64,000 nt of DNA from Clostridia bacterium (GCA_017469465.1 JAFUGH010000034.1:1-64000), one strand, 5' to 3'. Shown: positions 19,442 through 29,710, numbered from the stretch's first letter. Numbers and translations are program-made. Notes: generated by a model from the sequence alone, not told the origin.

Positions 19442-20299
19442 ATGAATTATTGGATTTGGCTTGCAACAGTAAAAGGAATAGGTACGGTAAAAAAGAAAGC
19501 TTTGTTAGAAAGATTTAAAACTCCTGAGAAAATATATAAGGCAAAGAAAGAGGAATTGTTGCAAGTTGAAGGCATTACGGAAAAATGTATGAATGATATA
19601 GAGAATAGTAAGAACATAGAATTAATAAAAAAATATGAAGCATATATGGAGAAAAACAAAATAAAAATAATAAATATAGTCGATAAAGAATATCCCGAAA
19701 AGTTAAGACAAATATATGATCCACCAATAACACTTTTTTGTATTGGTGATATTACTTTACTTAAAAAAGTGAGTATTGGAATTATAGGTTCTAGGGAGCC
19801 TAGTGTATATGGAGAAAAAATTGCAACAAAATTTTCTAAAGAGCTAAGTGAAAAAGGAATTACTGTTGTTAGTGGAATGGCGAAAGGAATAGATGCTTGT
19901 GGACATATTGGTGCTTTACAAGCTTCAGGTAAAACAATTGCTGTGCTTGGATGTGGCGTAGATATTGTTTATCCTGTGGAAAATATACAGGTTTATAATT
20001 CTATAGCTAAAACAGGATTAATTATATCTGAATACATAGTCGGAACAAAGCCTGAAACATGGCAATTCCCAGCAAGAAATAGAATTATCAGTGGCTTATG
20101 TAATGGCGTTTTGGTAGTGGAAGCGAAAAAGAAAAGTGGAACAATGATAACAACAGACTTTGCACTAGAACAAGGAAGAGAGCTCTATGTAGTGCCGGGA
20201 AATATTACCTCATTAAATAGCGAAGGAACCAATAAACTTATGAAAGAAGGTGCTAAAATTGTTACATGCATAGAAGATATTTTAGAAGATTTCATCTGA
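19442..20299 (+). CDS. dprA: DNA-processing protein DprA/Smf
   Basis: Protects incoming single-stranded DNA and loads RecA during transformation. An N-terminal helix-hairpin-helix region (about residues 1-65) precedes the Rossmann-like DNA_processg_A domain. That domain carries IGSREPSVYG, SGMAKGIDACGHIGAL, TIAVLGCGVDIVYPVEN and FPARNRIISGL. At 285 residues it lacks a C-terminal winged helix. Together with comEC and recA it supports natural transformability, but competence regulators are not seen here. No topA follows, unlike Bacillus. Confidence 0.94.
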   Translation: MNYWIWLATVKGIGTVKKKALLERFKTPEKIYKAKKEELLQVEGITEKCMNDIENSKNIELIKKYEAYMEKNKIKIINIVDKEYPEKLRQIYDPPITLFCIGDITLLKKVSIGIIGSREPSVYGEKIATKFSKELSEKGITVVSGMAKGIDACGHIGALQASGKTIAVLGCGVDIVYPVENIQVYNSIAKTGLIISEYIVGTKPETWQFPARNRIISGLCNGVLVVEAKKKSGTMITTDFALEQGRELYVVPGNITSLNSEGTNKLMKEGAKIVTCIEDILEDFI

Positions 20300-20367
20300 T
20301 TTTTTGAAAAATATGTTTTTAAGATAATAGGTGCAAGTTATATTTAATAGTATACATTTATATCGGT

Positions 20368-20396
20368 TTGACAAATAGAAATTAATTTTATATTAT
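20368..20396 (+). promoter_or_regulatory. Predicted sigma-A promoter
   Basis: TTGACA (20368-20373), 17-base spacer, TATTAT (20391-20396), upstream of the large membrane protein. Confidence 0.65.
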
Positions 20397-20445
20397 GCAT
20401 CTATAAGAGTATGACTAAACTATTTAATAATTATAGGGGGAAAAA

Positions 20446-22437
20446 ATGATAAAAAAATTGAATACTTTCTTTGCAAGCAATCAAACAAAAAATCTTATTC
20501 AAAATTTAATATATACTTTTTTATCTATATTAGTTTCTTTTGGAATTTTTATAGATTTAAAAATCGAAAAAAGTTTTAACAATATGTTTTATAATGAAAC
20601 AGGAATTTTTGCTTTATTAATCGTATTAGGAAGCTATTACATCTTGAAAAAAATACATACGATAAAAGATAAAAGGCTGAATGTTATTTGTGCATGCTTG
20701 GGGACGATATTTGCATTATGCACAATCTTTGGAATAACGTTAAATCAATATGATGATTTTAGCGGAATCATTGGAAACGCTAATACAAGTATTAATGAAG
20801 CATTGGGAAGTACTCGTAATGCTGATAATTTTGAATCGATTATACAAAATTCTTCTAATGAGTATGAAAATTTTGGTAAGATTTTTAGCTTAAATATTCA
20901 ACCATTAAAAGCACTGATGAAACTAATTGGAATTAGTGTTTTATATTTTATAGTGTTAAAAATTTTATTTATTAAATTAAAAAACATTTCAATCAAGCAA
21001 AAGGTGAATACAAAAATATTAGGAACAAGCAAAAAAGCTTTTATCTATTGCTCTATCATTTTGTTCCTATCGTATTTACCATATTTGTTACATTATTTTC
21101 CTGGACTTTATCATATTGATGCTAGAGATTCCATTGCACAAATTGTCGGAATGAAAGAACTTTCTAATCATCATCCAGTTTTCTATACTTTGTATGTGGG
21201 AATATTTATCAACATTGGAAAACTATTTAATAATTATAATTTAGGAATTGCTTTACATTCCATATTTCAAATGATAATGATGTCTTTCACTTTTTCGTAT
21301 ATCATGCATTATATGGCAAAATTAAAAATAGATTATAGATTAAGATTAATCACGTTTTTATTATTTGCATTCTTACCTATGAATGCTAATTATGCTATTT
21401 CTATAAGTAAAGATACACCTTTCACTCTTGCTATGAGTATTATGATGGTTTGTATGATTAGAATGTGTTTGGACCAAAATGATTTTTTTAAAAATAAAAA
21501 GAATATTATTATTTTTACTTTCAGTTGCTTTTTAGTTACAGCATTTAGAAATAATGGAATCTATATTCTTCTAATTTTGTTTCCTATTTTACTCGTTTAT
21601 GCTAAAAAGTTTTTTACTCAAAAAGAAAATAAGGTAGCTCCATTTAGACAAATAATCATTTCATTTATAGTGATTTTTTCGCTATTTACCCTATATAGAT
21701 ATCCGTTATTTTCCATTCTGAACGTTAAGGAAGGCTCTTCTGCAGAGGCTCTTTCTATACCATTACAGCAATTTGCTCGAATTACAAAATATGAGGAAAA
21801 TCATTTAACAAATGAAGAAAAAGAGAAAATTAATTACTATTTAGATTATGATTCGATTGCAACTATTTACAATGGAAAAATTTCTGACAAGGTTAAAGCA
21901 ACTTTTAAAGAGGAAAATTTTAAAAAAGATAAGCTGGGATTATTTCAATTATATTTTCAACTTTTTTTAAAATATCCTAGATTGACGATGGAGGCATTTT
22001 TTGATAATAACTATGGATACTGGTATCCGGATGTAGTGTATTGGAAAATGTTCAGGGAGCCTATGGATTTAAGTAATAGTATTATTTCTTCTCTTAATAT
22101 TGAATGGACACCAATCGTTAGGATAGATATATTATATTATTGTATTTTGGCGTTGAATTATGCTAATTTGTCTTTTGTCACTGTGCTAATTAGTCCGGGA
22201 TTCATGTTTTGGATGTTACTTATTTGCATATCATATATGCTTTATAGAAAGCAAAAGGGAAGATTTATATTAACCATTCCATTATTAGCTCTTTGGTTAA
22301 CATGCATTGCTTCACCAGTTTATGCAATGTTTAGATATATCTATCCACTATACGTGATAATGCCATTTTTGATTGGAATAATTCTTTATGAGTCGAATGA
22401 TTCATGTGCTATGTTAATAACATCTTCCGAGCAGTAA
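20446..22437 (+). CDS. Large polytopic membrane protein, DUF6020-like
   Basis: 663 residues with about a dozen hydrophobic segments and a soluble loop at about residues 440-540. The stretch HYFPGLYHIDARDSIAQIVG followed by NHHPVFYTLYVG, and later AISISKDTPFT, resembles membrane proteins of the GT-C glycosyltransferase-like type that carry DUF6020. A role in transferring a lipid-linked sugar at the cell surface is an inference. It stands alone with its own promoter; the next gene encodes a penicillin-binding protein. Confidence 0.65.
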   Translation: MIKKLNTFFASNQTKNLIQNLIYTFLSILVSFGIFIDLKIEKSFNNMFYNETGIFALLIVLGSYYILKKIHTIKDKRLNVICACLGTIFALCTIFGITLNQYDDFSGIIGNANTSINEALGSTRNADNFESIIQNSSNEYENFGKIFSLNIQPLKALMKLIGISVLYFIVLKILFIKLKNISIKQKVNTKILGTSKKAFIYCSIILFLSYLPYLLHYFPGLYHIDARDSIAQIVGMKELSNHHPVFYTLYVGIFINIGKLFNNYNLGIALHSIFQMIMMSFTFSYIMHYMAKLKIDYRLRLITFLLFAFLPMNANYAISISKDTPFTLAMSIMMVCMIRMCLDQNDFFKNKKNIIIFTFSCFLVTAFRNNGIYILLILFPILLVYAKKFFTQKENKVAPFRQIIISFIVIFSLFTLYRYPLFSILNVKEGSSAEALSIPLQQFARITKYEENHLTNEEKEKINYYLDYDSIATIYNGKISDKVKATFKEENFKKDKLGLFQLYFQLFLKYPRLTMEAFFDNNYGYWYPDVVYWKMFREPMDLSNSIISSLNIEWTPIVRIDILYYCILALNYANLSFVTVLISPGFMFWMLLICISYMLYRKQKGRFILTIPLLALWLTCIASPVYAMFRYIYPLYVIMPFLIGIILYESNDSCAMLITSSEQ

Positions 22438-22559
22438 TAATATTATAAATACATTAAAATATATATGATTTTCGCAAATAGAATTATTATTTAATTTATT
22501 TACTTTTTTATTGATATATTATATAATAAATACGTAGATATTTATGGGAGGATGATAGG

Positions 22560-25043
22560 ATGTCAAACGAAGACAAAGAGAGAGTCCAGTATAGTTCGAA
22601 TAGAAATAGAAAAAAGAAAAAGAAGTCACATAAAGTAGCCAAATTCTTCTTCTTAGCAATATTTTGGGGAATACTAATTGCAGTAGGACTTAGCGTGGGT
22701 GTAGTATACTCATTATTTAAAGGCGCAGGTGATTTACCACTTGAGCAGTTTGAAATAGATAATTTTACAACAATCATATATGATAAAGACGGAAATGAAT
22801 ATGCTCGATTAGACTCAAAAGAAAATCGAATATACGTTACGATAGATGAAATGTCTGAGTATTTGCCAAAAGCATTTGTTGCCATAGAAGATGAGAGATT
22901 TTATTCTCATAAAGGTGTTGATTTAAAACGTACAGGTGCTGCTATTGCCACATTCTTGACACATCGTGGTAATTCTGATTTTGGGGGAAGCACAATAACG
23001 CAACAGTTAATAAAAAAAGTTACAAGTGATGATAGTAGAAGTTGGCAAAGAAAAGTTAGAGAGATAGTTAGAGCAATACAAGTTGAACAAAAAATGTCGA
23101 AAGATCAAATTATTGAGCTATATATGAACATTATATTTTTAGGTGAAAACTCTTATGGTGTCGAAACAGCAGCTCATACATATTTTAATAAAACAGCAAA
23201 GGAATTAGACATTGCTGAATGCGCTATGATAGGCGGTTTAGCACAAGCTCCAAGCAGTGTAAATCCTTTTTCTAATTATGAAGCAGCGAAAGAAAGACAA
23301 GAATTAGTACTAGGTAAGATGCATGAACTAGGATTTATCACACAAGAACAATATAATCAAGCAAAAGAGGAAGAATTAGTTGTTAGTAAAGGTGGTGTCT
23401 CATCCGGAAAAAGCAATTCTTATTTTGTAGATGCCGTTGTTGAAGCTGTTATTAACGATTTAGCCAACGATATGGGGATTGATAAAGGTGAGGCACAAAG
23501 AATGGTATATAGTAAAGGATATAATATATACACAACTGTAGATCCTAAAATACAAAATATCATGGAAACGGTATACAAAGATCCAAGCTATTTTAAATTA
23601 AGTAATGGAAACTATGATGAAAATTTACAATCTGCAATGGTTTTGGTTGATTATACCAAAGGAAATGTTGTTGGTCTTGTTGGAGGAGCAGGAGAAAAAA
23701 ATACTTTGAGAGGTTTAAATAGGGCAACGCAATCATATAGACAACCTGGTTCCACAATGAAACCAATGGGGGTTTACGCTCCAGGACTTGAAAAAGGAAC
23801 TATAACAGCTGCTTCAACGTATGATGATGCATTAACAACATTTAGAGTTGGAAGTTCTACCTGGACGCCCAAAAATAGTGATGGTGCTTATAGAGGCATG
23901 ACATCAATTAGAAAAGCAATTGCATCATCTATTAACGTGGTTGCATCTAAAACGTTTTTTGATGTTGGTGCTGCCGCATCAAGGAATTTCCTTTTAAAGC
24001 TTGGAATTACATCATTAACAAGCAGTGATTTATATCCGGCTGCATTAGCTCTAGGTGGCTTAACACAAGGAGTTTCACCTTTCGAACATGCAGGTGCATA
24101 TTCTACATTTGCAAATGGCGGAATTTATATTGAACCGAAACTATATACGAAAGTGGTTTCTAGAAATGGAGAAACCATATTAGAAAAAATTAGTGAAGTA
24201 AGGCAAGTAATGTCTAAGCAAAATGCCTATATTTTAACGGATATGATGCGTGATGGCGTAAAAAGTGGTACAGGTACGGAAGCAAAACTTTCTACTAATA
24301 TGCCAGTAGCCGGTAAAACAGGTACAACAAATGATAGTAAAGATAGATGGTTTGCTGGATACACTCCATATTATGAAGGTTCTGTTTGGGTTGGATACGA
24401 TATTCAAAAAACGATTAATGTATATGGAAACCCAGCCGCAAGAATATGGAAAGCTGTTATGTCACAAGTTCATGAAGGATTAGAAGTAAAAGAATTTGAA
24501 AAGCCTACAGGTATTGTTACTGCTGCTGTGTGCGCTGATTCTGGAATGCTTGCAACAGATTTGTGCAAAAAAGATAGAAGAGGTAGTAGGGTAAAATCAG
24601 AAATATTTGCTTCTGGAACAGTTCCTACAAAACATTGTACGATGCACGTCGAAGCAGAAGTTTGCCCAGATACTTTAAAATTAATGAATCCAACTTGTTA
24701 TAAAGTTACAAGAGCATACACGACAGTATTCATAGATAAAGGAGATAAAGGTACGCCTAATACAAAACCAGGTGATTATGATGCAATGTTACCAACAGAA
24801 TACTGTACATTCCATGAAGCTGTTAGGGACGAGAATGGAAATTGGCTTATAACAGATCCAATAGTAGATAATGAAATAGACAATATTAATCATGGTACTG
24901 ATGAGGATAATTCAGAAGATAATAGTAGTAAAAGTGATAAAACTGAAGAAAATACAAATTCTACTTCTAATGATGATAAAGAACCATATAATTATTTGGA
25001 TGTAAATGGTGTACCAAATTGGATAAATAATAACAAAAGATGA
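22560..25043 (+). CDS. Class A penicillin-binding protein (PBP1A-like)
   Basis: Bifunctional peptidoglycan synthase. A cytoplasmic basic stretch is followed by one membrane helix (about residues 38-60). The GT51 glycosyltransferase domain (about 85-260) has the catalytic motifs EDERFYSHKGVD and GGSTITQQLIKK. The transpeptidase domain has SxxK as GSTMKP (about 400), SSIN as the SxN motif and KTGTTN as KTG. The C-terminal extension is rich in Ser, Asn and acid residues and has several cysteines (about 660-750). 827 residues, complete. Confidence 0.95.
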   Translation: MSNEDKERVQYSSNRNRKKKKKSHKVAKFFFLAIFWGILIAVGLSVGVVYSLFKGAGDLPLEQFEIDNFTTIIYDKDGNEYARLDSKENRIYVTIDEMSEYLPKAFVAIEDERFYSHKGVDLKRTGAAIATFLTHRGNSDFGGSTITQQLIKKVTSDDSRSWQRKVREIVRAIQVEQKMSKDQIIELYMNIIFLGENSYGVETAAHTYFNKTAKELDIAECAMIGGLAQAPSSVNPFSNYEAAKERQELVLGKMHELGFITQEQYNQAKEEELVVSKGGVSSGKSNSYFVDAVVEAVINDLANDMGIDKGEAQRMVYSKGYNIYTTVDPKIQNIMETVYKDPSYFKLSNGNYDENLQSAMVLVDYTKGNVVGLVGGAGEKNTLRGLNRATQSYRQPGSTMKPMGVYAPGLEKGTITAASTYDDALTTFRVGSSTWTPKNSDGAYRGMTSIRKAIASSINVVASKTFFDVGAAASRNFLLKLGITSLTSSDLYPAALALGGLTQGVSPFEHAGAYSTFANGGIYIEPKLYTKVVSRNGETILEKISEVRQVMSKQNAYILTDMMRDGVKSGTGTEAKLSTNMPVAGKTGTTNDSKDRWFAGYTPYYEGSVWVGYDIQKTINVYGNPAARIWKAVMSQVHEGLEVKEFEKPTGIVTAAVCADSGMLATDLCKKDRRGSRVKSEIFASGTVPTKHCTMHVEAEVCPDTLKLMNPTCYKVTRAYTTVFIDKGDKGTPNTKPGDYDAMLPTEYCTFHEAVRDENGNWLITDPIVDNEIDNINHGTDEDNSEDNSSKSDKTEENTNSTSNDDKEPYNYLDVNGVPNWINNNKR

Positions 25044-25085
25044 TAAAATATTGTATTGACAAAAGATATAAAGGAGAGAAAAACA

Positions 25086-26201
25086 ATGATTAAGAAAGTT
25101 GGAATACTCACAGCTGGTGGTGATTGCCCAGGACTTAATGCTGTAATCAGGGGAATAGTGAAAACAGCAGACTACGCCAGTGTTGAAACATATGGATTTA
25201 TGCAAGGATATAAAGGATTATATTATAACAATTTTATGAAATTAGATCCTACTGTGGTAAGTGGAATTATTGCAAAAGGTGGAACAATTTTAGGCTCAAA
25301 TAATAAGACAAATATTTTCGCTATGCCTGTGAAAGACAAAAACGGTGAAATTTCTTTTGAAGATAAATCTTTTGAAGTCGTTGAGAGACTAAAAAGAGAT
25401 AATTTTGATTGCTTAATCATCATTGGTGGTGATGGCTCCTTAAAATCTGCTAGGGATTTTACTAGAAGAGGATTAAATGTAATTGGTGTTCCAAAAACAA
25501 TAGATAATGATGTACCATACACAGATACGACATTTGGATTTAATACAGCAGTTACAGTTGCTACAGAAGCTATAGATAGAATAAGAACAACAGCAGAATC
25601 ACATGGAAGAATACTTGTATTAGAAGTAATGGGCAGATATGCTGGTTGGATTGCACTTGCTGCTGGAATTGCAGGTGGAGCAGATACTGTATTAATTCCA
25701 GAAATTCCATATGACTTTAAATCAATTGTTAATAAGATTAATCAAAGAAAATCAATTGGAAAAAATTATAGTATAATTGTTGTTGCTGAAGGTGCCAAGC
25801 CAATTGGCGGTAATGTCGCAGTAAAGAGTATTGTAAGTGATAGCCCGGATAGTATAAGACTAGGTGGAGCAGGAGAGTTTGTTGCTAGAGAAGTTGAAAA
25901 ATTAATAGGGCAAGAAGCTCGTAGCACTTCACTTGGATATATTCAAAGAGGTGGCGACACAAGTCCATATGATAGAATTTTATCAACAGAATATGGTGCT
26001 ATGGCAATGCAAATGGCTATTGATGAAAAATTTAATAATATGGTTACGATGTTAAATGGAAAAATAACGTATGTTCCACTTGAAGAAGTAGCTGGCAAAG
26101 ATACTGCCATAGGAGCAAGTTCATCGAATATAAAAACTGTTGACTTAAACTCAGATATGATTCAAACTGCTAGAAGAGTGGGAATTTGTTTAGGAGATTA
26201 G
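25086..26201 (+). CDS. pfkA: 6-phosphofructokinase (ATP-type glycine, PKTIDND variant)
   Basis: Phosphorylates fructose 6-phosphate to the 1,6-bisphosphate. Motifs are TAGGDCPGLNAVIRG, GGDGSLKSA, PKTIDNDVPYTD, MGRYAGWIALAAGIAGGAD and IQRGG. The glycine in GGDGS (rather than GGDDS) predicts ATP as donor. The lysine in PKTIDND is typical of the long/mixed-substrate branch that includes pyrophosphate enzymes, so donor choice should be tested. The ATG at 25086 is chosen because AAGGAGAG precedes it; an upstream ATT/ATG-like extension is not supported. 371 residues. Confidence 0.93.
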   Translation: MIKKVGILTAGGDCPGLNAVIRGIVKTADYASVETYGFMQGYKGLYYNNFMKLDPTVVSGIIAKGGTILGSNNKTNIFAMPVKDKNGEISFEDKSFEVVERLKRDNFDCLIIIGGDGSLKSARDFTRRGLNVIGVPKTIDNDVPYTDTTFGFNTAVTVATEAIDRIRTTAESHGRILVLEVMGRYAGWIALAAGIAGGADTVLIPEIPYDFKSIVNKINQRKSIGKNYSIIVVAEGAKPIGGNVAVKSIVSDSPDSIRLGGAGEFVAREVEKLIGQEARSTSLGYIQRGGDTSPYDRILSTEYGAMAMQMAIDEKFNNMVTMLNGKITYVPLEEVAGKDTAIGASSSNIKTVDLNSDMIQTARRVGICLGD

Positions 26202-26212
26202 GAGCGTGTAGA

Positions 26213-27616
26213 ATGTTTGAAAACAAAGATCTTGAAGAATTTAAACATTATATTAAAGGCAAATATGTGGCTGTAATTGGCATGGGAGTAAGTAACACTC
26301 CACTAATTCGTTACTTAATGGATTTAGATGCTAATATTACAGTTTTTGATAGAAAAACTGAAGATGAGTTGGATAGTTCTCTATGTGAAGAGTATGCATT
26401 ACAAGGTGTTAAGTTTTCTTTAGGAGAGAACTATTTAGATAATTTGAATGGATATGATATTATTTTTAGATCTCCTAGTATGAGACCAGATCATCCAGCT
26501 TTAGAACATGAATTAAATCGTGGCGCAATTCTTACATCTGAGATTGAAATGCTAATTGATTTATGCCCAGGAAAAATCATTGGTATTACTGGAAGCGATG
26601 GTAAGACTACTACCACTACTTTAATTTATAAAATATTAGTAGAAGATGGCTATCATTGCTATTTGGGTGGTAATATAGGAACACCTTTATTTGCTAGAAT
26701 AGATGAAATGAAGCCTGAAGATATTGTTGTGTTGGAACTTAGTAGCTTTCAGCTAATGACTTTGAAAAAAAGTCCACATATTTCAATTGTAACGAATGTG
26801 TCACCTAATCATTTAGATGTTCATAAAAGTTATGAAGAATATATTGAATCAAAAGAAAATATTTTTAAATATCAAAAGCAGGGAGACATAGTCGTACTTA
26901 ATTTCGATAATGATATTACAAGAGAAATGGCAAATCTTGCGAAGGGAGACGTCAGGTTCTTTAGTACGAAAGTGAAACTGGATGATGGCGTTATTCTTGA
27001 TTCTGGTATGATTAAGGTATCGACCGGTAAAGTTAGAAAACAAATTATAAAAACAGATGATATCTTACTTATGGGAGCACATAATATTGAGAATGCTTGT
27101 ACTGCGATTGCAGCAATACACGATATTGTAAAGCCAACATCTATTGTTAATGTTTTAAAAACTTTTAAAGGCGTAGAGCATAGAAATGAATTTGTTAGAG
27201 AACTAGATGGAGCAAAATGGTACAATGATTCCATTGGAAGTAGTCCAACTAGGACGATTGCAGGCTTACTTAGTTTTAATCAAAAAGTGATTTTAATTGC
27301 TGGTGGATATGATAAGCACCTAGACTACACAAATTTAGGAAAATATATTGTTGATCATGTAAGTACGTTAATACTATTAGGACAAACAAAAGAAAAAATA
27401 AAAAATGCAACTTTAGCGGAGATAGAGTCGAGAGCAGAAGACATTGAGCTACCTTTCATTGAATGTGAAACTTTAGAAGAGGCAGTAAATTGTGCAAGAA
27501 AATGTGCGAAAAAAGGGGATATTGTATTTTTCTCTCCTGCAAGTGCTAGTTTTGATATGTTTAAAAACTTTATGGAACGAGGAAATAAGTTTAAAGAACT
27601 TGTAAATAACCTATAA
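26213..27616 (+). CDS. murD: UDP-N-acetylmuramoyl-L-alanine:D-glutamate ligase MurD
   Basis: Adds D-glutamate to the peptidoglycan precursor. A Rossmann-like N-terminal domain comes first (VAVIGMGVSNTPLIRYL). The ATP-binding motif is GITGSDGKTTTTTL (about residues 118-131). Mur-ligase signature segments HLDVHKSYEEY and GVEHRNEFVRE and the C-terminal domain with YNDSIGSSPTRTIAGL follow. The ATG at 26213 sits 11 bases after the pfkA stop with AGGAG upstream; longer in-frame starts would overlap pfkA. 467 residues. Confidence 0.95.
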   Translation: MFENKDLEEFKHYIKGKYVAVIGMGVSNTPLIRYLMDLDANITVFDRKTEDELDSSLCEEYALQGVKFSLGENYLDNLNGYDIIFRSPSMRPDHPALEHELNRGAILTSEIEMLIDLCPGKIIGITGSDGKTTTTTLIYKILVEDGYHCYLGGNIGTPLFARIDEMKPEDIVVLELSSFQLMTLKKSPHISIVTNVSPNHLDVHKSYEEYIESKENIFKYQKQGDIVVLNFDNDITREMANLAKGDVRFFSTKVKLDDGVILDSGMIKVSTGKVRKQIIKTDDILLMGAHNIENACTAIAAIHDIVKPTSIVNVLKTFKGVEHRNEFVRELDGAKWYNDSIGSSPTRTIAGLLSFNQKVILIAGGYDKHLDYTNLGKYIVDHVSTLILLGQTKEKIKNATLAEIESRAEDIELPFIECETLEEAVNCARKCAKKGDIVFFSPASASFDMFKNFMERGNKFKELVNNL

Positions 27617-27623
27617 AAAACAC

Positions 27624-27652
27624 TTGCAACTTTAATGGTAAACATATAAAAT
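27624..27652 (+). promoter_or_regulatory. Predicted sigma-A promoter
   Basis: TTGCAA (27624-27629), 17-base spacer, TAAAAT (27647-27652), 33 bases before the small hypothetical gene. Confidence 0.5.
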
Positions 27653-27684
27653 ATTACTATAAACAAAAGAAAAGAGGGTTAAAT

Positions 27685-27909
27685 ATGAGTTTTTTTAAAA
27701 AGTTTGGCATAACATTTGGAAATAAGAAAAATAAACTTTTACCTGAATCGAAAATAAATTTTAAAGAAAACATAATTGAACCTACTATTTTTGCTCAGAC
27801 GGATAATAGCGCGTTCAAAACACTTGCTACCTTTGATATAAATGTAGAACCGCCTAAATATGAAGGCGCAATTCCAGAGGCAACGATCAAATTTTACCCC
27901 TTAAAGTAA
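27685..27909 (+). CDS. Small hypothetical protein, 74 residues
   Basis: Not recognised. It begins with a basic, Lys-rich segment (residues 1-22) and ends with a Pro-rich stretch around EPPKYEG. No membrane helix or known motif is visible. It has an upstream promoter, an AGAGGG ribosome-binding site and codon use like its neighbours, so it is probably a real gene. Confidence 0.55.
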   Translation: MSFFKKFGITFGNKKNKLLPESKINFKENIIEPTIFAQTDNSAFKTLATFDINVEPPKYEGAIPEATIKFYPLK

Positions 27910-27971
27910 CCGATTAATCATTAGTTGCAATTCACGGATAAAATCGTTCCTTAAAAAACGTGTCAAAAACG

Positions 27972-28000
27972 TTGACAAATTTTAAAAAATGATATATACT
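27972..28000 (+). promoter_or_regulatory. Strong sigma-A promoter of rpmF
   Basis: TTGACA (27972-27977), 17-base spacer, TATACT (27995-28000). It leaves an 85-base leader before rpmF. Confidence 0.75.
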
Positions 28001-28092
28001 TTTAGAGCTGACAGTGATTAAGACTAATACAACTAAAAATACATAATAGTTGATAATAATAAATATACGAAGCTTAAGGAGGGAATTTTGAA

Positions 28093-28278
28093 ATGGCACA
28101 ACCAAAAAGAAGATGGTCTAAAGCTAGAACTGGATTAAGAAGATCTACTTGGAAATTAGAAAAACCAAATTTCGGAGAATGTCCACATTGTCATGAACCA
28201 GTTAGACCACATACAGTTTGCAAAAATTGCGGATACTATGATGGAAAAGAAGTTATAGCTATGAAAGACGCAGAATAA
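28093..28278 (+). CDS. rpmF: 50S ribosomal protein L32
   Basis: 61 residues. It starts with MAQPKRRWSKARTG, close to the conserved L32 N-terminus. It carries a zinc ribbon with CPHC and CKNC pairs (residues 35-38 and 48-51), so this is the zinc-containing form. It has its own strong promoter and a good terminator. The usual upstream DUF177 gene is not adjacent. Confidence 0.97.
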   Translation: MAQPKRRWSKARTGLRRSTWKLEKPNFGECPHCHEPVRPHTVCKNCGYYDGKEVIAMKDAE

Positions 28279-28283
28279 TGGAA

Positions 28284-28315
28284 AAGATGTCCTAAGGTAT
28301 CAGGGCATCTTTTTT
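28284..28315 (+). terminator. Intrinsic terminator after rpmF
   Basis: AAGATGTCCT pairs with AGGGCATCTT (one G-U), 8-base loop, then a run of T. Confidence 0.9.
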
Positions 28316-28387
28316 GATAATAATAATTTATTAAATATTACGTACTGGTGCATAGGTTCGCTAGATTAAAAATGAGGTGAAAAACGT

Positions 28388-29710
28388 ATGAAACATAAGA
28401 TAAAAGAAATAGTTCATGGAAGTATTGCTGAAGAGATGCAAATTGAGTCAGGGGATTATTTAGTTTCAATTAATGGTGAAGAAATAAAAGACATTTTAGA
28501 CTATAAGTTTCAGATTTTTGATGAATACATTACTGTTGTAATAGAAAAGGCAAATGGGGAAGAATGGGAACTAGAAATCGAGAAAGAAGAAAATGAAGAT
28601 TTAGGAATTGTCTTTCCAGAACAATTAATTGAAAAGCCTAGAAACTGTGCGAATAAATGTATATTTTGTTTTATGGATCAATTGCCAGATAAGGTAAGGC
28701 AAACACTTATTTTTAAAGATGATGACTTTAGGCTTTCATTTATTACAGGTAACTATGTTACACTAACAAATTCAGGCTACAAAGATTTAGATAGAATCAT
28801 AAAATATCATCTAAGTCCAATTAACATCTCAGTTCATGCGACAGACCCTGATGTGAGAAAAATGATGCTAAATAACAAGAATGCAGACAAAATAATGGAA
28901 TACATTAAATATCTAACCGACCACGATATTAAAGTGAATGCACAAATAGTATTGTGCCCTGGAATCAATGATGGAAAAATATTAGATAAAACAATTGCAG
29001 AACTTTCTGAGTATGCCCCAACTTTACAATGTATTGCCATTGTTCCTGTAGGACTTACTAAGTATAGAAAAAATTTGTACCCTTTAAAAGTTTTTGATGA
29101 AGAAGGTTGTCGAAAGACAATTGCACAGGTGAATAAATGGCAAACAAGATTCAAAAAAAAGTATGGAATTAACCTTGTATATTTAGCAGACGAATTTTAT
29201 ATGAAGGCGAAGAGAAAAGTGCCAGATTTCAAAGAGTATGACGAGTTTCCTCAACTGGAAGATGGTATTGGGATGTTAGCATATTTTGATAAAGAGTTTG
29301 AAACTTATTTAAGACGCTTTAAAGGAAGAAAATTAGAAAAAACAGTTTCCATTGCAACAGGAAAAATTGCATATGGCTTTATACGCTCTAAAATGGATGA
29401 ATTAGAAAAGAAATTCACAGGACTGAAAGTAAATGTGTATCCAATAGAAAACTTGTTTTTTGGAACTGAAATAACCGTTACAGGATTGATTACAGGTAAT
29501 GACTTAATAACAGGACTTCAAGATAAAGAACTTGGAGAATATTTGATTATTTGCGAAGATATGCTAAAGAGTGATGAAAATGTTTTTCTTGATGATGTAA
29601 CATTAAGCGAAGTAAAAGAAAAATTAAATACCAATATAGTTGTTTCTGGTAGAGGGGGAAAAAGCAACATTAGGGCAGTAATTTATGGAGAAAGTTGTAA
29701 GAATGGCTAA
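28388..29710 (+). CDS. DUF512 radical-SAM family protein with N-terminal PDZ domain
   Basis: 440 residues. A PDZ-like domain (about 1-75; VHGSIAEEMQIESGDYLVSI) is followed by an iron-sulfur motif, CANKCIFCFMDQLP (Cx3Cx2C, about residues 87-94), then a radical-SAM-like barrel. The C-terminal part is DUF512, which contains GFIRSKMDELEKKF and ends in VSGRGGKSNIRAVIYG. The biochemical function of the family is unknown. In many Clostridia it lies beside the GTPase gene der; here it does not. Confidence 0.85.
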   Translation: MKHKIKEIVHGSIAEEMQIESGDYLVSINGEEIKDILDYKFQIFDEYITVVIEKANGEEWELEIEKEENEDLGIVFPEQLIEKPRNCANKCIFCFMDQLPDKVRQTLIFKDDDFRLSFITGNYVTLTNSGYKDLDRIIKYHLSPINISVHATDPDVRKMMLNNKNADKIMEYIKYLTDHDIKVNAQIVLCPGINDGKILDKTIAELSEYAPTLQCIAIVPVGLTKYRKNLYPLKVFDEEGCRKTIAQVNKWQTRFKKKYGINLVYLADEFYMKAKRKVPDFKEYDEFPQLEDGIGMLAYFDKEFETYLRRFKGRKLEKTVSIATGKIAYGFIRSKMDELEKKFTGLKVNVYPIENLFFGTEITVTGLITGNDLITGLQDKELGEYLIICEDMLKSDENVFLDDVTLSEVKEKLNTNIVVSGRGGKSNIRAVIYGESCKNG

